The notes beneath the pieces are model-generated. The model searched no databases. It saw only the letters and a list, made by a program, of their open reading frames with translations, and was not told the DNA's origin. DNA of 64,000 nt. Source: Rhypophila decipiens (lineage: Eukaryota; Ascomycota; Sordariomycetes; Sordariales; Naviculisporaceae). Positions 25,629 to 35,866 of the stretch are shown in pieces (positions within the stretch are counted from its first letter, which is position 1; the number at the start of each line of letters is the position of its first letter). The stretch is from the NCBI GenBank assembly GCA_033297075.1, contig MU858129.1, positions 62,001 to 126,000 on the forward strand, given 5' to 3'. A program made the position numbers and the translations under genes.

Positions 25629-25735
25629 GCGCCGCTGGTCTAGTGGTATGATTCTCGCTTAGGGTCACACCCGAGTTCCAAAAGCTTGTTAACAAGCCTT
25701 GCGAGAGGTCCCCGGTTCAATCCCGGGGTGGCGCC
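25629..25735 (+). tRNA. tRNA-Pro (anticodon AGG) with a 35-nt intron
   Basis: GCGCCGC pairs with GTGGCGC (one G-T pair) to form the acceptor stem. The D arm starts GGTCTAGTGGTATG, the anticodon stem is CTCGC/GCGAG with loop TTAGGG...T, and the T arm is CCCGG-TTCAATC-CCGGG; the discriminator is C25735. The anticodon is AGG. A 35-nt intron (25665-25699) lies after position 37 and contains the perfect palindrome GCTTGTTAACAAGC (25684-25697). A run of Ts just downstream (25738-25743) fits a Pol III terminator, and a TATATAAA string lies about 45 bp upstream. Confidence 0.95.
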
Positions 25736-27085
25736 GATTTTTTAACCTCTTTTTTGCGACTTTTTCTTTTTAGTTATTTTTCATCCTCATAAACCAATTA
25801 ACTTTCTCACTTCCCCTCGATGGTCACCGAGACAATCAGGCCCTTGCGTCGCTTTCTATGCACGACATCAGGTTTGTTGGGATGGTTGATGGAACTCTGC
25901 GTACTTTGCCCGAGAGAACAATATCATCACAATGGGCCAAGACTGACTTCAAGATCTGTCAGTTACTACTCTACCTACCTATCAAGTCTTTCTATCAACA
26001 TCCGATCGGTCCGGTAAATGGCTACCAAATACATGAAATGCAAATTCAAGCCCGAGACAAAAGCCAGCCCCGGGCAACACAGAGAGACAGAGACAGAGAT
26101 CGGAGAATAGAGACATGATCAGACAAGTATCATGAATAACTTCCTCTGAGTTAATATGAGACTGATCTTCTTGTTTCATACTCAGTCAAGTGTCTTCCGT
26201 TCTCATCACTATAATTGTCTCGATACTATTACTGTAACTGAAGGGCCCTTGGTGTCTTTAATCACCCAAATCTTCTTACCGGGGCCGGGGCCAGGTCCAA
26301 GGAGGTGAGAAACAGTGTACAACCAAGACAAGACAAGGGCCTTGTTACCTACCGTATAGTAGCTGAGCTGAGTCGGGCTGAACTGAGTGCATACACCGGA
26401 CTACATATCCAAGACAACGGGATAGTGAGACAACATAGTATTTGAATCCTCTCATTCCAATCTGTGCTGCCAGGTGTCGGGGATAAGCAAGAGAATGGAT
26501 GGCATCTGACTAACCAGCATAGCTGTTTCGCTTTGATACCAAGGAAGCTTATACATCACCACGTTCGTCTCAGCCTCATCCATCATAGGTTCCCTCCTGA
26601 ATCTTGATGGCTGAGACTTCTTGTTCGTAAAGCTTGACTGACTCTCACTCGAACACCCCTCTCACATTCGTCGGCCAGAGCTAGCCGGGTAAAGTTCGCT
26701 GACTATCATCAGCTGTCTAAATCTCCAAAAACACATAACCTGAAGTTGAATGGATGGACAACTTGCAAGCCACCGTCATTACGGCTGCTGAGATGACAGC
26801 CATCTACGGATACCTAGGTACCTAATACTCAGGTAGCTAGGAAGCCGTTTGACTTCGACTTGGCTTCACCTTGGATCATGAATGGGCCTCAGGACGTGAC
26901 GATGTGAGCCACGCCAGAGAATCAAGGTATTTCGCAATAGAAAAATAATATGTCAGCGTATATGACAGTACCGGGGAATGCGACCAGTCAACTTCTCAGC
27001 TACGCCGTCGTTACAAAGGCGCCTAATATTCAGGCACCACTACTCTCATATACAGGCACTAGTCCAATTTGACTTTCCAGACTAG
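25736..27085. other. Intergenic, no gene seen
   Basis: 1.35 kb between tRNA-Pro and the minisatellite. It contains a TACCTAGGTACCTA-like palindromic stretch near 26,815-26,830 and no convincing ORF. Confidence 0.5.
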
Positions 27086-27365
27086 AGGTATTTATTCGAG
27101 CCAGTTAAGGCATTTATTCGAGCTAGTTAAGGCATTTATTCGAGTAAGGTAAGACATTTATTCTACCTAGTTAAGGTATTTATTCGACCTAGTTAAGGTA
27201 TTTATTCTAGCTAGTTAGGACATTTATTCTAGTCTAGTTAAGGCATTTATTCTAATCTAGTTTAGGCATTTTATTCTAATATTAGAAGTCTAGTCAAGGT
27301 ATTTATTCTAGGCCAGTCAAGGCATTTATCCCAGTTAGTTAAAGCCTCTATTCTAACAAGAGTAG
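27086..27365. repeat. Degenerate minisatellite, about 12 copies of a 22-bp unit
   Basis: Tandem units share the core GGYATTTATTC followed by a variable YTAG-rich part and TTA. I count about twelve copies, most 22 bp, with one 23-bp copy and one enlarged copy (about 33 bp, near 27265-27297). Most differences between copies look like C/T or G/A transitions. The last two or three copies are the most diverged. It lies in the gene-poor stretch, about 0.6 kb 3' of the TMEM50-like gene. It is not a CRISPR array: units abut directly, with no unique spacers. Confidence 0.9.
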
Positions 27366-27939
27366 TACCTTTATAGGTCATGCCTGGAGCTAAAGTGACG
27401 GGTAAACATTTGGATGGGACTATGGGCGAAAGCTGTACTAACAGATGTTAGGGAGACAACATGGACGAGCAAAGAGCTGAGAAAAGGCACATGGGTCGAG
27501 GCGAGCATGAACGGGAATCCCATTCCACCTCTCAGGAGCATAGTATCGTAAAGAGGACCACCGAACTCCATTGCCCAAACTGACAGATGATATGATATCA
27601 TACACATACAAAGGGAAGAATGACACCAAAACGAACAAACCACCATCATCACCCCAAGCCACCCAGTTCATTGACCAAGCCTCTTCAGTCCTACTGCTGG
27701 ATCAATCCCAACATAACCATATGGCTCGATATGAATGGAATAACCTTCCCGGCAGGAACGCCATGTTCCCGCCGTGGTTCTCACTTCCTTAAACTTCCCT
27801 GATGCCCGGACCGTAGTACTACACTCATAGCCCACGATTTGAAGCCTCGTCAGCGATACCCATATGATAACCAATTCGCCGAGATATACGGCCCAGCCTC
27901 CCCCCTTCAATACTCCTTGCGTGCCTGATGTCCCTACCC
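27366..27939. other. Intergenic: 3' flank of the TMEM50-like gene
   Basis: 574 bp between the minisatellite and the stop codon of the membrane-protein gene. Likely its 3' UTR; nothing else recognised. Confidence 0.45.
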
Positions 27940-28584
27940 TCAAAGAGCAAGGTTATAAGCATACTCGTCCTCGATATTCTGGCTAACCCACAATATAACC
28001 GTGCTGCAAATCATTAGCATCCGTTCCCTCAAAAGTCCAAGATTTCACAAGTTTCAAAACTCACCTCAACCCAACAAGCGCATTAGCAACGATATTCTCA
28101 ACCCCCATAGTCATAGCCGGAAAGTCCACCCCCGGCACAGCAAACCTCAGCACAAAAACAGTAACTCCCCCGGCCATACCGCCCGCCAGCGCCGCAAACC
28201 CCAAGAACAAAACCACCCGTGCTTTCCACGCAACCCCGCTGCCCGAGTAACTGAAGCTGTCGGCCGAGAGGCGCGCCTTCTCGACGCTGTTAATAATAAG
28301 CATGCCCAGGGACGAGAATATAAAGGGCAGCCAGTCGACAAAGGTGATGTGCACGTCTGAGGGGTTCGCTTGCTTGGACCAGACTGCCGAGTCTAGGAGG
28401 ACGTAGAATGCTAGCGAGAACTATTTACATTAATTTTGGGTTAGTTTATTCTCGGGTGATGAGAGAGGGGGGGGAGATGGGGAACCGTTACAAGACCACC
28501 CGCTGCGTAGACGCCTGCGTTGCGCGCCCAGATGCTGTTTAGCCATGCTGGCCTGCTGAACTTGAAGAGCCGTTCTTCCGACAT
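27940..28584 (-). CDS. Four-helix membrane protein of the TMEM50/UPF0220 (Vps68-like) family
   Basis: Three exons: 28584-28492, 28420-28065 and 28003-27940; introns 28491-28421 and 28064-28004; 170 aa. Splicing gives MSEERLFKFSRPAWLNSIWA, then GVYAAGGLLFSLAFYVLLDS, then a conserved HITFVDWLPFIFSSLGMLI, and a short last exon ending STVILWVSQNIEDEYAYN. Four hydrophobic segments are visible, at about 21-42, 55-75, 95-120 and 140-158. The DWLP...MLIINSV block and the C-terminal SQN-EDEY motif are what I know of UPF0220 proteins (human TMEM50, yeast Vps68 and Ypr063c), which act in ER/endosomal membranes. Which paralogue it matches I cannot tell. Confidence 0.88.
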
Positions 28585-30013
28585 GGTGTTTATATATCTC
28601 GTGTTGTATGTGTGTCGGGTTCGAGTTGGGGAGGTTGTTGGTTGATTGCGATTCAATCGATCAGCGATCTAGCTTCGGGCGAGCTCGTCTCGGTTTCCGT
28701 AGGTGGCCGGCCGTCCGTCAGATTGGAGAATCGGTAATCTCTTGCAAATCAATGTAGAGAGCTGTCGCTCGCTGGGTAGAGACTTCGTTTCGAGTTATCA
28801 CGCAGATTGCTCGTCGTTATCGGAAATATGATGCTGATTGCGATGCGTCGTCGAGGGCGAGAATGGCAGGGCTATCGCTAGCTCTCGGGCGCAGGCTGGG
28901 GTTGTCTCCAGATGACGAACGGACCCACTCAAGTCAGCCGCCTGGCGTGGGCAGCGTGGGTACGATGCCAAGGCTGACAAGTTCCTTGGCGCGCAAGTGG
29001 TTAGAGCACGTGATATTACTCTTCATCGCAGAGAGAGGACTCGTCGATTTATTAAAGCGAATTCTTATCCGTACACTATGACAGTAATCTATTCGTTGAA
29101 AAATAAGTATACCATTGAATTGGGATTCTTCTTAGCAGGTCCAACCACTGAAGCCTCGACCTTAGGCGACCGGATCCAACTGCGGTTTACAAAGTGAACT
29201 GTGTTTCGATCTTGGAGGATATCCTACAAGAGGAGCCAAATACAAAAGACATGCTTGCGCGTCCCATCACAATGATGCTCATGAATGAATGTAATTGTTG
29301 CGATTGTATACAGAGTACCTTGTGCCGGGAGGCAATATTAACGGAAAAGTTGGCACCATAAAAACAACAAAACCTATGTACTCAAGAAGAGAAGCAAAGG
29401 TACGGGAACCCTGTTTATTCTGATCTCAAAGGAAAAAAGGCAACACAAACGACCGACCAGACCGAACCAAGCCTGATACAATGCTCTGATGAGGACAAAG
29501 ACAAGAAAACGTATGGGCAAAAGGTTTGAGAAAGAAGAGATATACCAGGGACGAGACAGATCCAGTGGCCTGTTTCGACTGACCTAACCAACCCACTCCC
29601 ACTTCATCTCGCTGAAGCTGTCAAATCCAGCTGGAAGTTTTCAGAGTTGAGTGTGGGATGTTTGTCTACCATGCCCCGTCCCATCTCTCCAATTTCATCA
29701 ATAGGAAGAAAACGGAATTTTGATACAAAGACGAAAGAAAATTTAAAGACAAGCTAAGCTCGTCGCAGAAACACGCCAGCCACTCCTATATCCTTAGTCC
29801 TGTGCCCGTCACCGCCATAAAGAATAACGCCAGAATGTATTGCTTGCGCAAGAAAGCAAGAAAAAGAATTAACACTAGAAGCGTCAAGCCGTTATGTAAC
29901 CCGTCTCCAGACCAGCTCCGTCGGCCCAAAGTCCTCCTTCCCGGCTTAGGGCTTCGACTCAGCGGATCCTTTTGCACCATTATCGTCACACAGTCATCCC
30001 AGTAGACCACTCC
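28585..30013. promoter_or_regulatory. TMEM50-like promoter side and KNR4 3' flank
   Basis: 1.43 kb between two minus-strand genes in tandem. No coding or RNA signal recognised. Confidence 0.45.
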
Positions 30014-31815
30014 TCAAATTTCGATTGTCTTCATTTGCTCCTCAATGACCACCGTTGATGCCTTTCCGTTGGGCTGTGTTGCCTTGCCACTTGCAGTATC
30101 AGCTTGGCCATTAGGCTCCGCCGCTGGTACTGGTTTCTCTGCTGCCGAGGGGTCTTCGCCATTGACAAGCGCGGCTAGTCTAGGGGCATTCGTCGTGACG
30201 TTCTCCTTGTTCTCCTCCTCTTCGCTCGGCCGGGGTGTATCGACCTCGACAAGCTTCTCCTTCGGGGCGCCATTCGGAATTGACACGGACAACAGAGCCG
30301 AGGGGGCTTCCTCCGCGACACGAGCAAGCGGGCTCGACTTGCTCATCCCACCGCCGGGCCTGGGGCTCGCTACCGGAGAGTGGGCACTTAAACGTTGCAT
30401 GGACCGACCACGGGAACTTTCTCCATTTGGTTCTGTCGGGCTGGCGTAGGGAGAACCTGGTCCGGTCGGCGAGGCGGTTCCAGGAGCGGCGGATTTGCGC
30501 TTGTTTGCGGTGCGGCCCCATTTCTGATCCATGCGCCATCTCAGAATGTCGAAATAGGCCGGTTCGACGCGGGACCTCTTAAACTCTCGCAGCTTGAGCT
30601 CGCCTGTGTCTTCGTCAACAAACCATCTGCCACTGCCCAAGTCATCGGCAACGATGGCCAGGAAAGAGGCCCAGGATCGTGCCACTACATATTTCGTGTC
30701 GTAGTCTCGACCGAAGAGAATGATCTGACCCCAACGGCCCTTGGGACCGGGCGCAAGATCGACTGCCAGGTTGTTGCCGCCCCAGTCACGAACCAACGGG
30801 ATCCAGGCCGGATGCGCGTAGGCTCTTTGCACGGCTCCAGGAGGGACTGAGTCCTGGCGGGAAAGAAGATCCTCTCGCCAATTTGGGTTCACGGGAGACG
30901 CCGGGGTCGAATCTGAGGATCCCGCCTTGGACGAGGAAGCCTCGCCACTGCTGCTACCGCCAACGGCTTTGGGGGGGACGGTAGGCTTAGGGGCCCGTGA
31001 TTCCTGCTGCAGGTACTGGTAGTTCACTCGCCGCCACGTATCCCACTCCTGAACAATCTCTTCACAGTCCAGCAGCATGCCCGAAAAAATTATGCCCGTC
31101 GGGTTGCCTCCTCTTTCCTGTCCGTCGTGAACTGCCAGTGATTGCCGGACATCTTGCGGAAGGGAGCAGTCGAGCTGGTGCTCGAGGTCGTTTAAGTCGT
31201 TGACTGTGGCCCCTTCACAAAGCTGGTCGTACAATTCGGGATAATGCTCCTCGGCCCATCTATCGATCTTGTTCCACGAACTCTCTACTGAAGGTGCCGG
31301 GGGGAGACCATCTGAGAACGACTGCATTGGGATTTCACCGGCCGGGCTCTGCGTCTCGAATCCGTCACTTGCGGCTCTGGTGTTTAGTGATCTCATACCC
31401 GGTGAGTAGGGCCGCTGAAACCCGGGGCTCGGCGCGGGGCCGTCAAAGTTGGAGGTCGATTGGCGGGAGAGCTCATCGTGATATTGGAGGGAGATATCGG
31501 CGCGAGATTCGGAGGCTGTTGCGACCGAGGTAAGGCCACCGTCGCGACCTAACGGAACATGACGGCCTGTTCTGTACGGAGAATCGTATGTGGAATCTGA
31601 TTCGTTCACGGAAAGTGTGAGAAGCGGACAAAGAAACAAAGAGGTCTCGGAGGGGTAAAGGGGCTACTAACGTCGGTCGTAGCTGGTCATTGTGTGCCAG
31701 AACGACTTGAAAACGCCTCCGAGTCTATGCCTGTCGTCAGTTATCCCGTCCTGCCAACAATAATTCTATCGATATTCCAATCGCGGGAACAACTTCAAAC
31801 ATACCCTGAAGCCAT
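30014..31815 (-). CDS. KNR4: Cell wall assembly regulator Smi1/Knr4 homologue
   Basis: Regulator linked in yeast to the cell-integrity MAP kinase pathway and glucan/chitin synthesis (the gs-1 type of Neurospora). Three exons: an 11-nt first exon (31815-31805), 31724-31672 and 31596-30014; introns 31804-31725 and 31671-31597; 548 aa. The spliced N terminus is MASGLGGVFKSFWHTMTSYD followed by RHSTYDSPYRTGRHVPLG, a conserved fungal leader. The SMI1_KNR4 (SUKH) domain runs from about residue 125 to 375, with WAEEHYPELYDQL, SLAVHDGQE and GIIFSGMLLDCEEIV. The C-terminal 170 residues are Ser/Pro/Glu-rich and probably disordered. About 4 kb without a gene lie upstream. Confidence 0.92.
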
Positions 31816-34800
31816 GATGGGCGGATTCCTCGACGACGGCCGACGAGACGTGACTCGGTGTGGAGATGTCTGAAGGGAATTGCAGCTGCGAGTCTCGATC
31901 GAGGTTGAAGTGAAGGGATTGACGAGACCGTGGCTCGCGCTGGTGGTCGACAGTTGTTGGGAGGTGGTTTGTACGGATACGGATAGGTGGATTGAATTAT
32001 TAGGGGGTTCTGTTTAAGTGGAGCGAATGAAGCGAGTTTTTTGATGGTGGAATGCCCAGAAACGCTGAACAGGCGCGCCTCAGGCCCGGAAGACACCGGT
32101 GATTGAGTCCAAGCGGGGGAGTCCCGGTTCCCACGTCGTATCCCGTTGCAGCTCTAGAAGGACCCCGTGGGACAACAGTTGAGAGACAAAAGCTTGTTTC
32201 CCTCAATCATCAGCAGGTCAGGTCAGGACGCAGGGCCGTGTTTTGTTATGGTTCGGTGGTGAGTGCAGTATCAATGATTTCAATGGCTCAGGCTGTCCGT
32301 GGCATAACGCCGGTCCAGTGTCAAGCCCGCCTGTCTTGTCGGCAGCGGCGTTTCTTGGTCAGAGAGCACTGCACGGAAGGGCCGTCTTGTGTAATCCAGG
32401 GGTATCGTTTAGTGGATGACGACGTTTGGATGATGGACTCGGATATTTGGTGCATGTAACGACCGACGTATCTCCAAGCGAGAGCGGACGAAAAACGATT
32501 GAAGAAAAGAGTCAAGTCGCGAAACAGCAAAACGAGTGATGCATCCCCATTGACAACGCCGACGATGATGTAGTTGGAGGAAACCAGGGAAGAGGTTGGT
32601 CAGGGCAACTCTTCTTGACCGTCACACTGTCACAGTGGGCATACGGTACCTGATAAGCCGGGGCCACGATATGATGCATGTTCGGATTAACAGCCTGTTT
32701 GTACTGTACTGTACCTTCCAAGTTCCTGTGCCTCCCTCCTCTCACCCGCCAGTGGGCAAACCACTCAGGTCGATGGTATAAAAACGCTGGGCGATCCCTG
32801 TGCAATTTGCAGGTTACCACCAATACCTCCCAAAATTCAGAAAGGGGCGAATTAAGTGTCCGGAGGGTGGGGGAAGGAGAAACTGGGAACCGAAATGAAT
32901 CGACCACCCATTTGCTCTGGCTGGTCTTGTCAACTGTCACCTGTCAACTCTATTTTCGAAGAGGACGCCAGCTCCTGTCGCCCCAGCTGGCAGCCCTGTC
33001 AAACGACTAGTGTACTGAAGTGTACGTCCCTAGTCGACAGCCCGCGTCAATAACTGAGGTATAAGGCCATCCAAATTTTGTCACGAAGATGTCAAGTTCG
33101 GTTGTCATCTTCCTCTGATATTGATATAACCAAAGGGATAGCCGCGATACCTACCTTGGATCCTTTCATGTCAGAACTGACCATTCTTTACTGTGTTCGA
33201 GAATTTGGCAAAGCAATAGAGATACCATAGCCTGCAGGTACCTTGTAAAGCTGAGTTATGGTGGGGTCAGGGTGCTGGCCACGGTACCTCGGACGACTGC
33301 CGAACGCTAATTATCAAGTGTGCGACCAAATACCGGGGTTGATGGATGACTGCCCCTTTTTCTGCAAGTCACCAACCACAGCCCATTCATGTAATGTCAC
33401 AAGACTGAGGAGAAAAGGTCACCTCTCGAAATCAAGACAACGATCTTCGCGAACATGTGGAAGCTTCCTTGAGGTGTTCTTTCACAACCCCAGAATGTGT
33501 CGTGTCCGGTAATACAATGCCATGCCTCCTCCTCAATCCATTTACTGAGGCAGGACCAACTGGATAGTAACGGATTTCTGCATGCATTGGTTTGCGTTTC
33601 AAGTTGGTGATGGGGTTTAATTACTACTGGCTTGATCCCTTCACACTTCCCCTCAACCCCTAGTTATAAGTTATCTAACGAGAAAAGCTTGTTGCAGAAA
33701 GATCGAGGTGATGCCTTGAAGGATCATGTTTCGTCTTTGCTGTGGCTTCCCGGTCTTCTTCTTGTGTGGCGTTCCCACTTCACAATGCAACACATCACAT
33801 CTCAGTTTCCCCTGTTTCCAGGTGGCGCCCGATGCAGCTTATCATCTTCAACGGCATCTGTATTACTACTCTTTTCTTTTATTTTAGATCCGAGATGTTT
33901 GATCCAGTTTCCCCAGTTCCTCGGTCAGAATGGAGATAAGCCTTTCTCATCTCTCGGTCTCGGACAGCCACAGCTTGGACTCACATTAAGAAGATACATC
34001 GGGACAATGTTAGCGAAACCGTCCATGTGTAGTGTACTGTAGATGGACGCATCACCATACATTAGTGTTTGGTGATCTGCACGGTCTGCACCTGCATTGC
34101 AACTCCAACATGACAAGTTTTGGGGCAAACCAGCCACAGCCAACTACAACCGTACCTGACGCTTTGCCGCTTGCTGACGATGACCACTGACAGGCGATTG
34201 CCCTACTCCCATCTCAAACTCCAGTCTTCTGAGTGGCCGATCAGCAGTCGTGGTTGTCGTCACCAGCCACTTGTACCGTTGTCCAGTCTACATTGTGTTG
34301 TTGATCATTACTTGTTTATCGCCAAAATCCGCCTTCCGGACGTTATATTCCGCTTGTTTGTTCAACATCAGATACCTATGCCAAGCAGTAACTTGCCCAG
34401 GCTGCCGGACTATTAATAGGAAATACCACTTGATCTCAACGAGAAGGTACGGATATACCAGACAAATAAGTGGCAAGACAATGATCTTCAGCATAAGAAG
34501 TTTATCTTCAAAGGCCCGGGGTAAACGACGTAAAGGGTAAGAGATAGTCGCTATACTCAGACAAAGAAAGCTTCACCGGTGCGTGTTACATGCCTCGTTC
34601 CGCAAATAGACACTTCTGAGGAACAATATCTTGAGCATACGGCTGGCTGGTGCTGAAGTGTAGAACATCAAGGATACACGACTTGTCCACAGAATCGAAT
34701 AAGGGGTTCCGGTCAGATAGTGTCTACCTGCTGTACCTTTGACTTCGGTTGGACAGTACAGATGAACACTTGGGTACTGCGCAGACTGCACAGCCTTGAC

Positions 34801-35866
34801 CCCATGGGAAAGTACAGCAAAGAGTATCTATTGCCAGGCGAACAATTGTTTATTGTTTACCTATTGGGTGGTTGGTCGGGTAATAAACGAGGTGGTGTTG
34901 GCGACACTGGTGCAGTGTGATGTTGTGGACGAGTTCACATGTATACGGATAAAAACCAAGGGGATTCAATGAAGAAGGCTATTCGGTGTCATTAATAAGA
35001 TTGACCTCACTTCGTCATATAGTCATAAATGGATTTGACAGCATAATTGATTGAGTCTACTAAACGGGAGAAAGAGATTATACTCGACAGTGTAGTCGAG
35101 TTTGGTTGGTTGACTGATTATCTCTCCATCTGTAGAAAAGTGACGATAGCAAGAAAAGTTGAACAAGAAAATCAAGTCTTTCTCTGTTTTCGCTATCAGT
35201 TGAATTGCAAGTAGAAAAGAAAACCCAAAAGCCCCGCCAAAGCGCCGACAGAATGCATAATTGTACGGGATAGCCCATTCCCCAAAAAACCCATTCCATT
35301 CATCCATCCGCCTTCCTGACTCCCAAACCTTCCTCAGTCAGTCTGTCCCCATACTCCTTTCATTTCCTCTCTCTTCCCGGAGAGCAACAAACCATGGTCT
35401 TCCTGACCAGAGCAAACCCAAAGAAGGAGCAAATAGCGAGGTAGACACACCAGACCTCAACCAAGTCCGCAAAGATGAAGCCAAATCAACGCCAAAGAAA
35501 GAAGAAGAATGATACAGCGCCTTTCCATTTCAACCATCCCCCCATAGGTCCATGTCCGTTTTCCACCAGCCAGTAGATCTGAGTTACGCTACTTTTCCCC
35601 AGTCTCGCTTCTGCTCCATGCTCCATGACAGTGACAATTGCATGGGCGGTTTGGAAGAATTTCATCAAAAAAGCAAGAACGCCGATTCCGTATGAGACAA
35701 GTTTCCCCTCCTTTTTTTTGTCTCTCTCCATGCAATGAATTCAATGGTATCCGGTTCGTGCAAGATGATGATTTGGTTGCTATAATATAGATCGGCAAGA
35801 AGTGAAAGATGAAATGGCGGAGAAGATATACAGTAGTCGTCTTGATCATATTCGCGGCGGGTGAGC
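31816..35866. promoter_or_regulatory. Long gene-free region between KNR4 and MPE1
   Basis: 4.05 kb upstream of KNR4 (minus) and 3' of MPE1 (minus). I find no family-like ORF or tRNA; ORFs are short and overlapping. It presumably holds the KNR4 promoter and the MPE1 3' UTR. Confidence 0.5.

Noticed and set aside
27086..27365. CRISPR-like array
   Set aside because: The units are contiguous with no spacers and the genome is eukaryotic.
31500..31639. KNR4 start inside the large exon (MFLCPLLTLSV...)
   Set aside because: That leader is intron translation; the spliced leader MASGLGGVFKSFW... matches the family.
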